Source: Dipteronia dyeriana (taxonomy: Eukaryota; Streptophyta; Magnoliopsida; Sapindales; Sapindaceae). Taken from it: a stretch of 64,000 bases of DNA. This document shows positions 1 to 12,097 of this stretch, piece after piece; position 1 is the stretch's first letter, and the number at the start of each line of letters is the position of its first letter. The notes under the pieces were generated by a model that was not told the origin of the DNA, ran no database searches, and was given only the letters and a program-made list of their open reading frames with translations. The translations under genes and the position numbers were made by a program. The stretch is from contig CM065296.1 of the NCBI GenBank assembly GCA_032871835.1, positions 196,001-260,000 of the forward strand. The letters run 5' to 3'.

Positions 1-3000
1 AGCATAATGAAATCTTCAAAATGAAATCTCTATATCAAGAACCATTTGAGCAAAATGAATCTCTATTTGAGAGTAATAGAGACCTATCGAATATGGTCCA
101 TTTCGTAGTTACATGACTTATTCTCTCTTCATCACTCTCTATCCAAAAAAAATGAAAAAAAATGCAAGAAAAATATGAGAAGGTAAAAATAAATTATTTT
201 TCTTTTAAAAATGTTTTGATAAGTCAAATCAATATATTTTATAGCAACAATGTAAAGAGTTCAGAATTTTGTCATCTTTCTTTAGAGAGCATTAATAATT
301 TCTCCTCTCTATATTTCTATGTTAGAGTCGGATTTTCGAAACTTGATAACCATATTTCAGTGTTTCAGGTAAATACAGTATTATATATATATTCGATGAT
401 TTGGGTTAATCAATTTATTTTATTATAACTTAAGTGTCAAAGAGAATATACTGTATTTGGAGAAATATGAGATTATATTGAATTAATACTATGTTATGTT
501 TTATGTAATATGAGATTGAACTAAATATAATAATATTTTTAATTTGATAATATTTTAAAATTGAATGATAAAAAATTGAAATAAGTAAATGAAGAAAATA
601 AATGTTTTAATTTATATATTATTAAATTAACAATATCTAAAAATATTATATATATATATATATTATTTTTTAATAAATTTAAATATTTTTCAAATTTTAT
701 AATTTGTTTATTTATTAAAATATTTTTTTAATAAATATATAGGTGGGATTACTGTGGGCCTAATGAATTTAGGTTCTTCAATCCCGTTTAGAGGAATTAA
801 GATTGAAATAATCTCAATTCCTGATAACGAATGAAAATTGAATAACAAATTATTAAAATAATTGTTTCGATGAAATAAATATTTTGATTTATATATTTTT
901 AAATTAATAATATTCAAAATTAAAATTACAAATTTATGTTGCTTTTAAATAAATTATGGGTTTATTTAATCTCGGGTTAGCATTACTAAATCAATAAATA
1001 AGAGTCCCACCGGATTGGACAAGTCAATCAGGTGGTGTCCACAAACATCCGATCCCAGTCTAATCTCATGCACCCACATAGGAAGAAATGGGACATATTG
1101 AGAGAAGCAGTGAGAAGCCACATTAAGAAAAATGGTGAGAACATTACCATTTACCAATAGCAAATATTACATGTATTCTCTTAATATCACCCAAGAATCT
1201 CTCGCATCAATTCCCTAGATCCCTCCCTAAATATTCGCATGGGGTCTTCCCACAGATCAAATCCAGATGTTACAGGTGTTTCTTTTTGCTCCACACTCAA
1301 TAAACAAATATTACATATATTTATACTAGAGTATTAGGAAAGTTTAAAACCAACAAAGAAATCTTCTCATACACATACAAGTCTTCTTGATCCACGCAAA
1401 GCCGTACTCCTCTACGCTCAAGATTTTCCTGTGACTTTCCTATTCAGCACAAAGAGAAACTCTTTTCCTTTTCCATAGAAGATTTCTTGTTCTACACATT
1501 TTCTTGTTCACACCGCGCAATTTTTGTCATTACCGTGGTCTGCAGCCCGCACCTTGAACCGTGGAATACTTCTAGAGACTACCACTCAGAAAACCGCGGT
1601 CTAAGTCTCTTGCATCTACCGCCCTGAACCCACTGGAATCGACCACTCAATGTACCGCGATCCATGCACCTAGCCTTGGTCACGGTCTACATTGTGGTTC
1701 TTCCCGAATTTCCTTTTTCCAGCTAATCTCCAGGCTTCCAAATCTTCCCAAAACATGAACACCTACTTCTAATCGTTATCTACGTCTTCATGAAGTTTTC
1801 TCTTTCACATCAGTTGAGTCTCGTTTGGTTAACATTACGTTCACTTAGAAATATGAGCCAAAATCTAACAGGTTCAACATTGTAAAGAATTGATAATTGA
1901 TTGAATGTGTTTAGTAAAGTTACGATTATATTGAAATTAGAGTAAATGGCACCATGCAAAGTTCTATTACTTTGAAGAACTCATCTACATGCATGGAGAG
2001 ATATCACATTAAGTTTTTGGATGTCAAAAAGAAGATTTTATTGAAGCCTGAAGGAAAGAAGATTAGTTTTAGGCTTATTATTTTAATGTATTATAAACTA
2101 GTCTATGCATTGGATGTGATTTGAATGACTTGGGTCAAATTACTTATATTTGACCTTAGGAGCCATTAATGATGTTTATCATATCATCCTAAGTGTTCAT
2201 AGACCCATCTAGATTGGTTGAAGCCATTTTTAACATATCATCCTAAGTGTTCTTAGACCTATCTAGATTGGTTGATGTTTAAATGATTAAATCGGTCATT
2301 TAAAATTTAATCATTTAAACATGAAAAACCAACCTAGAATGCCCTAGGGTCAATAAGGGGAATATTTGAACTGTTGTGAAACTTTATAGTGAAAACTGTC
2401 ATTTTGTTAGGGATTAAATTGAATAGTGTCAACACTATGTGGCCTCCAAAAGCAATATCAAAACTGTAGGGACCAAACCATAATTTTCATAAAGTTCCAA
2501 CGGTCATTTTTGAATTTACCGTTGAGGGGTCAAAATGAAATGTCAAAACCTCGAGGAACTAAAATGTAATATTTTGCTGAGAGATATTTTAGGGGTCAGA
2601 ATAACATTTTCGAAATGTTAGGGACAAAATTGTAATTTTTCCATCCAACAGGCAAAAGTCATATTCAGAATTTGCTATAAATTCTCTTAAGCCATTTTGT
2701 TGATGCTGCTAAGAGTTTATCAACCTTCCTATCTTTCATATGAAATTTCCTGGTGTGTGAGCCAATTTTAGAGTTTTAAATCTTCAACAATAGTACATGT
2801 TACACTTGCAAGATTCGCTCTGTTTCAGCTTGGCACTGGTGAGTGAGCAGAGCACCACACACTTCCTTATCTTCTTCTTGACGATGAGACATTCCTTCAT
2901 GATTCTTTGCAATGACATGCTGATGAAAGTTTTATGATGCTTTCGTGCTCCTTTCTTTCCCATTTTATTCTAGACAAAAACCATTTCAATGTGTTAAAAC

Positions 3001-3572
3001 ATTCGAAATCAGTGTGTCGTCTTGTACATATGGCTAATTTTTTTTTCCTTCTTAGTTAAATTATTCAAGTAAAGTTACCCATAATTGCAAACTTATACTT
3101 CATGAGATATATGCATAGTTATTGTTACCCTGAAGGCATGGAAGTACTTTCAAAATGAAGGATCTTAAATACCTAGAACAAAGGAAAATCAGAAAAAGTT
3201 GTGCTTAGCTTGTTTTATGTCTCACTATTTATTTTTCAGTACTTTCTTCACGTTGGCTGATGGCTGTTAATTTATATATTGTGGTGGTGGTCTCGATATC
3301 ATTCAATGATGCTAGATTTAGATATAAGACACGGTAGTGATGTCAAATTGTGGAAGTATTTGCATGAAAGACGATGACTTTCATTTTTTTTTTTTGAAAA
3401 ATACAATGACTTTCTTAATTACTAATTTTTTTGTTCCTTTAGCAAGGGAACATCTTTTCCCTAATATTTTTTTTCCTTCGCTCACCTGTTTTTTTCCTTT
3501 TTGTCCTCTCTATTGTGCAGGTCTTCGTAGACAGTATTGATTTTCTCAAGGAGCTAGAGTGACCGACATAAA
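1..3572. other. AT-rich intergenic DNA without a recognisable gene
   Basis: No frame shows a protein family I recognise and the short open frames lack codon structure. There are AT microsatellites near 645-665. A 54-bp tandem duplication lies at about 2180-2275: a unit beginning CATATCATCCTAAGTGTTC occurs at 2180 and again at 2234 with two mismatches. Around 2400-2650 the text alternates phrases resembling 'agggaccaaa' and 'gggtcaaaatg', as in decayed plant retrotransposons, but no element ends could be defined. Confidence 0.6.
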
Positions 3573-4527
3573 CTAAGCTCCCAGATTATGATGGATCATA
3601 TCATATTAGTGATTTTCTAAGACATCTATCTGGAGTTGAATCAATGTTGAACACCAGCGCCTTGCACAGTTTCCAGTTCCTCCATGACGACACTTACAGG
3701 TCAGGTCCTCTCAATTCTCATGATTTTTATTTTGTTTAGAGAATTTTCAAATAGGACTGAATAGTGACTACATCTACAATCTACAATCAACATGTGTAGG
3801 TGCACTCTGCATAATCTTCAACTTTTCAACTTTGAAGCTACCTCTGTCATAGACTTACAAGTCACTCCAACAAATCAAGATTGCATTGTGGAGTTACTTT
3901 CTTACAAGGTCAAACAGAATCTTATACCCCTATTTCCTAAACCTTAGACTTATAATATTTGAACTCTGTTGATTGAACTTGTTTATCTTCATATGATATG
4001 CAGTTTGAAGGTTCAGACATCATGGAACGCCAAAATGATCATTTTTCAGGTACATATTGACTTTTAATTGCTTCTCTATGGACACTAGATCATCATCAGG
4101 CTGTTGAAAGAAAACTGAAACTTCTCAAAGTTTCACACGCTAATAAATTGATGGTAAAACATACACCTTGTTTCTTATGAAATTTCTGTATATTAATATA
4201 CAGAGGTTTCTCTTTGTAAATGCATTACAGCATTACATTTATTATCATTAAATTTTCATTAAAAATATATAAGGACATTTAAGGGTGCTTTGGTTGCCAG
4301 ATTGAAGATGGTGAGAAGTAGACAGTCTAACTTAGGATCTTTGAGGTTTTTTTTTTTTTGCAACATTTGTGTCAAATCACATGACATGGAACACGAATGG
4401 TTCTGAGTCATTTTTGGAGGCCAATGTGAAACTGAATATCTCTCTTGAGGTTGTTAAAAATGCCACCATGGATTATGGGCATGTGCTTCTGTTTTTTTTT
4501 TAGTTCTCTCTGGTTGCTGCATGTTTG

Positions 4528-4828
4528 TGTTATAATTGATGGGCTAGTGAACACAAAGTTTTGAAAAACACTCTTATACAGAGCTCAACACTTTTATTAT
4601 ATTTTTGTTTTGTTTTTACTACCTCTTATGCATATATAGAACTCACATATTTATACTACTCCAAAGAAGACTTTTTGACTACTGCATTAACTAGCATACA
4701 GACAAGAATACAAAAATTAAAACTAACATTAACTTTAAGACTTCACTTTCAATGAGACTTTCTTTCTTCTAATGCATCTTTTTGTTTTCCATAATAAATA
4801 TGTAGGAGTCTAGATTATTTTTCCAACA
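4528..4828 (-). repeat. 3' LTR of copia element (left end on the + strand)
   Basis: 301 bp, beginning TGTTATAATTG and ending TTTTCCAACA on the + strand. It adjoins a short purine-rich stretch on the minus strand (AACTGGGGA, from 4829), which fits a polypurine tract for plus-strand priming. Confidence 0.93.
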
Positions 4829-4840
4829 TCCCCAGTTAAT

Positions 4841-7800
4841 CTAGACTTGTGCAACTCCAAGCTTCTCCTTTAATTTGACAAAACTTTCAAGCTTCAATGC
4901 CTTGGTAAAAATGTTTGCTATTTGCTCATGGGTCTTGCAATGTTTAATGATGACCTCTCCTTCTTTAACTAAATCCCGGATGAAGTGATAATTGATACGT
5001 ATATGCTTGCTCCTCTAATGAAATACTGGATTTTTGCTAAGTGCAATTGCTGAATTGTTATCACAGAACAAAACAGTCCCATTTTCTTGAGAATACTTTA
5101 ATTCTTTCAAAATCCATCTTAACCATAGTGCTTGACAACCAGCTGCAGATAGAGCAATATATTCAGCTTCTATAGTTGAAAGAGCCACTATAGGTTGCTT
5201 CTTTGATGTCCAGGATACCACGCCTAAACCAATGTTGAAAGCATAACCTGAAGTGCTTTTGTGATCATCAACATTTCCTCCCCAATCACTATCACTGTAA
5301 CCAATCAAAACTGAATTATGAACTTTCTTGTAATGAATTCCATGATCAATGGTACCGCGAACATATCTGAGAACTCTTTTCCCTGCTTCCCAATGACTTT
5401 CCTTTGGTGTTGCCATAAACCTGCTTAACATACTAAAAAAAAACATTAAATCTGGTCTTGTTGTGGTTAAATACATGAGACTTCCCACAAGACTTCTATA
5501 AACAATAGCATCAAAATCTTCACTTAGATCATCTTTGCTTAACTTCAAACCTTGTTCCATTGGTGTCTTACTTGGCAGAGCTTCTTCCATTTTTAACTTT
5601 GCAAGCAAGTCTTTTGCATACCTCTTCTATGAAATAATAATCTAATCTTCACCTTGCTTAACTTTAATTGCAAGAAAATAATGAAGAAGACCCATGTCTG
5701 TCGTCTCGAACTCATCCATCATCGACTTCTTGAACTCATCACACATCTTCGTGCTGCTGCTTGTAAAGATTAGATCATCAACATATAAGCTAACTATTAA
5801 TAATTGTCCATCTTTATCTGCTTTGGTGTAAAGAGCATGTTCATAAGGACATCTCTTGAAACCATTTTTCAAGAAAAAGCTATCAACACGGTTGTACCAC
5901 TCCTTTGGAGCTTGCTTCAATCCATACAAAGCTTTCTTCAATCGACACACCTTTTTTTCTTCTCCTTTCTTCACATAGCCTGGTGGCTGCTCTACATAAA
6001 CTTCTTCTTCAATATAGCCATTCAAAAAGGCTGACTTGACATCCATTTGATGAACTGTCCATCCTCTTTGAACTGCCATAGAAAGAATCAAACGAACAGT
6101 TTCCAATCTAGTCACCGGTGCAAAAATCTCTTCATAATCGGTTCCATATTTCTGCTTATAGCCTTTCACAACCAGTCTTGCTTTGTGCTTGTCAACTTCA
6201 CCTTTTTCAATAATCTTTGTTTTGTAAACCCATTTTACACCAAGTGGTTTCTTGTCTTTCGGAAGTTCGGTTAACTCCCAGGTTTTACTTTTCTTGATCG
6301 AATCGATTTCTTGATCCATCGCTTTCTTCCATTTCCGATCTTATGTTTCCTCTTCAAAACAAATAGGATCGCATCAGCAAACATCATTAAACTTGCAAAA
6401 TCATCTTCATCGATTCTTGTTGTTGAATCATAAATTTCTTGAATACTTCTTGTTCCATGTGGGGATGAATCTTCACCACTCGAGGATGATAAACTCGAGC
6501 TCGGAGAATCTGGTGCATTTCCCATATCAAGAATTATGGAACTCTGCACTTGAGTAGTATCATCCCATTTCCATGTTTTTACTTCATCAAACTTTTCATC
6601 GCGACTGATAATTTTCTTCTCTGTGATGGGATTGTACAACCTGTAAGCCTTAGAGCTCTCATTATAGCCAACAAAAACACACTTTTCAGATTTTACATCC
6701 AATTTACCTCTTTTCTCATTTGGAATGTGGGAATAGGCAATGCTGCCAAAGACTTTTAGATGATGGACATGAGGCTTGGAACCACTCCATGCTTCATGAG
6801 GAGTCATGTCTGGAACACTCTTTTTAGTGGCTCGATTCAACAAATAAACTACACATGTTACTGTTTCACCCCAGGAAATTTTTGGCATTCCCTTTACTGT
6901 TAACATATTTCGCGTCAATTCCATAATTGTTCTATTTTTCCTCTCGGCAACGCCGTTTTGTTGAGGAGTCCCACTAACAGTTTTCTGGTGTCGAATTCCA
7001 CTCTCGGTCAAGAATTTCTGATAAGCGATGTACTCTCCTCCTTGGTCTAAACGAATTGTCTTTATCTTGAAACTGCTTTCATTTTCGACAAGGGCTTTGA
7101 ATGCTTTGAATCTTTCAAAAGCTTCACTTTTTTCTTTCAATAAATAAATCCAAGTCTTCCTACTATAGTCATCAATAAAAGTCAGGAAATAACGATTACC
7201 TCCTTTCGAGGTGGTTCTCATAGGTCCGCACAGATCAATATGCACTAATTCGAGTGGTCTAGAGGCTCTTCATGCTTTCTCAGTAGGAAATGTCTCTCGA
7301 TGTAGCTTCCCCATGATACAAGCTTCACAAATGTGCTCCTCCTTTTTTATACTTGGCAGCCCTTTAACCATATTCTTTTGGCACATATGGGACAATGAGC
7401 TGAAACTCAAATGCCCATAACGATGATGCCATAATCAGGATTCATCATTCATCATAGCACTAAAACTAACTATCTTTTCATATACAAACTTCAAAGGAAA
7501 CATTCGGTTTTGCGTCATTAGTATCTTTGTAATCAACCGATCATTCTTGTCTCTAAGCACATAAAAACCATTATTGAATCGAACATCTTCCCTTTTTGCA
7601 TTATCTGTCCAACACTCAACAGATTATGCTTAAAACCTGGAACATAGTACACATCAGTAATCTTTTTTGCCCCTTCCTTACTCTTCACAAGAATGTCACC
7701 TTTTCCTCTGACTTGATGCTTCTTGTCATCACCTATTTTAACTTTCACTTTGAATAGATTCATCCAAAACTGTAAAACATTTTTGTCTCCTGTTACAGGA

Positions 7801-7904
7801 TTACTGCAACCACTATCGATATACCAAACGCTAGATGGTTCCTCCTCTTTTGCATTGCATGCCAACATAAATACACATTCTTCTTTATCTTCCTCTCTGT
7901 TCAT
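4841..7904 (-). pseudogene. copia Pol: protease, integrase, reverse transcriptase, RNase H (broken)
   Basis: Read on the minus strand. The protease segment (about 7904-7533) has the catalytic motif WYIDSGCSN. The GAG-pre-integrase zinc-binding region (about 7430-7260) is out of frame with its neighbours. The integrase core (7245-6600) shows FLTFIDDYSRKTW, LDQGGEYI and GTPQQNGVAERKNRT. Reverse transcriptase (6319-5642) shows [22 protein letters not shown] and the catalytic LYVDDLIF. RNase H (5608-4841) shows SDSDWGG and the invariant STIEAEYIALS, ending at a stop at 4841. Frame changes occur near 7533, 7245, 6320 and 5640, and a stop lies after NPVFH near 5015, so no continuous polyprotein can be made. 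Confidence 0.93.
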
Positions 7905-8864
7905 GAAAGTTGAGTTGCTGTTACCCTCATTTCCATCATTTCTATACCCGCAATCTGCTTGAAAATGACCAAATTTTCCACAATTAAAACACTGAAATTG
8001 TGATGAGTCGCCACGGCCTCTACCACGACCTCTGTTCCTCCCACAACCTTTATCTCTACCGCGACCTCTGTCTCCGCCACTTCCTCGACCTCTATTTTGG
8101 GTAAAATTAGCATCTTCCTGGGCTTAAAAAGATCTGTCTTCATTAGTTCTTCCTCTTTCTCAGCCACCTCGAGCACCTTTTCTTCCTCTCGAACCTCCTC
8201 TAAAAGAAGCTTGAACTTGAAATGCTTGTTCCATAGGAGTTGAATCATGATTCCTCATTCGAGACTCATGAGCTTGGAGTGATCCTCTCAGGTTGTTTGA
8301 TGACAAAGTCGATAAATCTTTTGACTCTTCGATTGCCACGACTATGTGATCAAATTTTTTGGTCATGCTTCGTAGAATTTTCTCCACAAATCTTTGATCT
8401 TGAATATTTTCTCCATTCACCTTCATTTGATTAGTGATCGAGTGAACACGATTAAAATATTCTTCGACACTTTCAGAATCTTTCATTTTAATAGTATTGA
8501 ATTCAGCTGGTAGAGCTTGTAATCTCACCATTTTAACTTTGTCTTCACCCTTATAGGCTTCATGCAATGTATCCCACGTTTGCTTTGCTGAAGTGGACCC
8601 CGAAATTATTTCAAAAACCACTTCATCTACTGCTTGAAAAATGAAGAACAGTGCCTTTTTATCCTTCTTTCGATTCTTCTTCAAGTCATTAAGTTGTGCT
8701 TGCGTCAACCCTGTTTGGTTCTCTGGCTCAACGAAGCCAGTTTCAACAGTACCCCACAAATCCTGAGATTCATACGACACCTTCATTTGTATGCTCCACT
8801 GGTTATAATTCTTCCCATTGAATTTGGGAAGTTGAGGCTGCAACATATTGTTGTTTGACACCAT
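7905..8864 (-). pseudogene. copia Gag (broken before the zinc knuckle)
   Basis: Starts at 8864 (MVSNNNMLQPQLPKFNGKNY), just downstream of the primer-binding site, and reads through a UBN2/DUF4219-type capsid region with the NYNQWSIQMK signature. An arginine/glycine-rich tail ends in a stop near 8160. The CCHC zinc knuckle (CFNCGKFGHFQADC) lies in another frame at about 7955-7996, so a frameshift separates capsid from nucleocapsid. Confidence 0.88.
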
Positions 8865-8892
8865 TTTATCTTAGCCAAGATTCGTAACAAGA

Positions 8893-8903
8893 CTCTGATA
8901 CCA
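8893..8903 (-). other. Primer-binding site, initiator tRNA-Met type
   Basis: On the minus strand it reads TGGTATCAGAG, three bases inside the 5' LTR. This is the classic copia primer site, complementary to the 3' end of initiator methionine tRNA, and it fixes the transcription direction. Confidence 0.93.
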
Positions 8904-8906
8904 CTT

Positions 8907-9207
8907 TGTTGTAATTGGTGGGCTAGTGAACACAAAGTTTTGAAAAACACTCTTATACAGAGCTCAACACTTTTATTATATTTTTGTTCTGTTTTTACTA
9001 CCTCTGTTGCAGATACAGAACTCACATATTTATAAGACTCCAAAGAAGACTTTTTGACTACTGCATTAACTAGCATACAGACAAGAATACAAAAATTAAA
9101 ACTAACATTAACTCTAAGACTTCACTTTCAATGAGACTTTCTTTCTTCCAATGTATCTTTTTGTTTTCCATAATAAATATGTAAAAGTCTAGATTATTTT
9201 TCCAACA
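8907..9207 (-). repeat. 5' LTR of copia element (right end on the + strand)
   Basis: 301 bp, TGTTGTAATTGG to TTTTCCAACA on the + strand. It would carry the element's promoter, reading leftward. TSD GTTTG follows at 9208-9212. Confidence 0.93.
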
Positions 9208-10686
9208 GTTTGTAGATAATTAGTTTTTTGTCAGACAGGATCTCTTGTCATTGCTTGGACCAAGATAAATGTTCATTGTTTAATCTCACATGCTTGCTCA
9301 TTTACAGTAACACAATCTCAATTAAGCCTTTACATGTAAGATGGCTGCATTATAATTATTATCGCATATTATTAACAATGGATGGAATCTGCTCCGATAT
9401 CGGTGTGTTAATTCATTGGGGTTGAGGTTGTGTTATATTAACTTGCCAACCAAAAAAAATGTTAGTGAGGAATTTGTCTTGTAAACTGACAGAAACTTTC
9501 GCTGAAGCTGCAGTCTTATACCTTGTGTAACTACAACAGCCAGGAAAAGGTATCAATATAACTTTTAGTCACCCATGTGGTCCCAGCTTTAGACTGGAGA
9601 TGATGAGATCTAGCTTTCTGCCTTCCCGACTATAATAACCTTACCAAGGACCAATGTCACCTTTTCTGTCAACAGTTATTACTTTTTAAATTATTAATTA
9701 TTCTGAATAATAATGAGTTAAAAAACCTTGCTGGTTTAGCTTCCTTCTGACTCTTCAGGTGTAAATATTAGGCTAAATCCTCTTTCAGTCTTTCAGACTT
9801 GACTTCTCAATATTTAGAGAGTAAACTTGCACATTATATAGCTCAGACAAGTTTTAGACAAGTTCTAGGGACATGAAGCATGGTAATATAATTACAAATT
9901 ACTTTTTCTTGTCGATTTTACTTCATGTTGTTTCTTATTTTTAATGTACCACGTCATGGAGAGTAAATTTATAGCTGTAAATTTGTCCTTCGTATGTTTG
10001 CTTGATTTGGTTGCTGGGTCGCACATATGGTGACTAATAATGGGTACATTAGGCGGGTACATTAGTATATTAACAACCCTGTGCCTTGTATGCAGATTTA
10101 CACTTACTTTGTTGCCTACATCAGCTGTTGAGGGCCCTGGAAACATGTTAGTGGTTTTACTATGAAACCTGATATCAACTATATGCTGAGAGACGTCTCA
10201 AATATTTTTTTTTGAAGAACTTAATTTATGTATTTGAACAGAAGAATATTTTATATAGAGAATAGGCTAACACATTTGTCAGCTATACAATCTTAGGCAA
10301 CGTTATTTTTGTGTGACAAGAAGAGAGGAGAGCTGAGGGCAAATGTTTATATAAATGCAGATGTGTGTGTTTGAGGGTTATAGCTAGTACAATTTGTTAT
10401 CAATTGGTTGTTGAAGTTTTTCAATCATTAGTCAATGGTTGTCCTTTAATATATAGTTATTGATTACATTGTGTTGATGGATGAAAAGTTGGACAAGCAT
10501 TGTTATCATTAGCTATAAGAGTTCAGCTAGGAAACAAGAAAATTGTGATACACCATCAGAACAAGTAGTTATTTGTTATTCCTCCGTCCTGAGATCTGAA
10601 TTCAACTTTATTGTGAAATTTTTATAGAGAAATAAAAGAGGATGTTAAGATTGAAGACTCATGTTTCTTGCCATGCATTCTTATTT

Positions 10687-11589
10687 AGGGTATCTTAGAG
10701 CTCTGTTAACGTAGGAGTAGGCAAAAGTTTATAATGAAATCAGTTGGTCAATATCAATATTTAGCAGGGTATTTCACAAGCTGCATATTACTTTCCTAGA
10801 AATTGAATTATATTGGACCAGGGCAAGTACAGGCTCATTGAAATAAGTTGAGGTGTGGTGATGTACAAAATGATGCAAACCCTAATGGAATATATCGGTG
10901 CATCTACCAATTCCGACCACCAATAATTTTTATTTTTAAAAAACATGGGAGATGAGGGTTCTATTCCAATTTAACAAGTTGACAGTTACATTGCAATAAA
11001 CCAGCTCATAAGGCTATTATAGCCAAACAATTGACATGTGTGTTGCCACCACATTTGTGTGTAAGCTTGGTGGCGGCAAATGTATTTACAACAAATTTGA
11101 TTTGTTTTTGTTTATCTTCGGGAATTTACAACTTGAATACTTACTCTACTCTATGAACGGGAGATATTTACTTCCATAAACACCATCCATACATAATAAT
11201 ATTGTGCATGCATATTGGAATTTTATCCTTCCACCGTATAAAAGGGGAGGTACACCACTTTTTTTTGACACTATGTATCCATCTATATAGACCACGTATT
11301 TTTCTAAAACTTTTTATCAATGGTAGGATTCGAACCACTGAACACTTTTCTTTTCACTTTTTTTTCAATAAATATGGAATATTATTGAAATATGTGTTAT
11401 GTTGTTAATATATTTTTTTTAATTTCAAAATTATACAAGAAATATTTTTTTTTTATAAAAATATTATTTATGTAAATTTTTTGTTTTAATTAAAATATTA
11501 TTTATTGATTTATTATCTATTTTTTAATTATAATTTTAAAATATAATAAAATACAATAAAGTCATCTATGAATAACTTAATATTTATAA
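10687..11589. other. Intergenic, nothing recognisable
   Basis: AT-rich spacer between the end of the duplicated DUF1997 segment and the start of the ADH palindrome. I see no coding signal or element termini. Confidence 0.5.
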
Positions 11590-12097
11590 TGCAGTGCATC
11601 ACCAAATACAAGTTTATATTAGTGATAATACAGTCCATTATAATTCAATATGATGTGCCAATCGATACCTTATTGATTTATTGATGATTATCCAAATTCG
11701 AAATTTATATCATGGACAGGCAGGAATTAATTAACGGGTAGGTTGAATATTTAATTAGGTGCAAAAAACAAATTAGAATGTAAAATACTTAAAGAAAAGA
11801 GATCGTTTTAGTACATATAGGTTGATAAACTGGATTATAGGACCGTTAACTTTAATATTGGATTCTCGTGACTAATATAATTATTTAATAGTGTATATGG
11901 TTGGTGAATGTGTAGATTTTGATGATAACATTTATTTAATGCTATGAAACCGTAATATTCCAAAGGTCAAATCTCTTTTTCCTTGTGCAACATCATTATA
12001 AATACATAAATTGCCACACTATCACAACTCAAAATTAACTAAACTCAAAATCTACATGTGCATCATTTAGTATGCATATGAAAAATCTCCAGAAACA

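Larger units (their letters stand above)
4528..9207 (-). mobile_element. Ty1/copia LTR retrotransposon, full length, coding capacity broken
   Basis: Two 301-bp LTRs that start TG and end CA flank a gag-pol region read on the minus strand. The 5-bp TSD GTTTG is present at 4523-4527 and 9208-9212, and the empty site is preserved in the duplicate locus near 62500. The primer-binding site and the domain order protease, integrase, reverse transcriptase, RNase H identify it as copia. The LTRs differ at about 14 of 301 positions in my hand alignment, so the insertion is not very recent. Gag and pol are interrupted by frameshifts and stops, so the copy is non-autonomous. Confidence 0.95.
3573..10686 (+). 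pseudogene. DUF1997-family pseudogene, split by a copia element
   Basis: This segment is a duplicate of the DUF1997 gene at 61207, matching it through exons and introns. Exon equivalents are 3573-3699 (part of exon 2), 3800-3908, 4004-4049, 4364-4449 and 10096-10146. Exon 1 and the start of exon 2 are replaced by unrelated sequence, so there is no start. The splice acceptor before exon 5 reads GCAA at 4360-4363 where the other copy has GCAG. Exon 6 has lost 8 bp, which shifts the frame, and its donor reads GTTAG instead of GTAAG. A copia retrotransposon sits in the intron between exons 5 and 6. Homology ends near 10686. The lesions make a functional product very unlikely. Confidence 0.88.

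Noticed and set aside
4561..4755. Small open frame with a hydrophobic start
   Set aside because: It lies inside a copia LTR and recurs in the partner LTR with changes; it is not a gene.
8893..8903. tRNA-like match
   Set aside because: It is only the retrotransposon primer-binding site; no tRNA cloverleaf is present here or elsewhere in the window.
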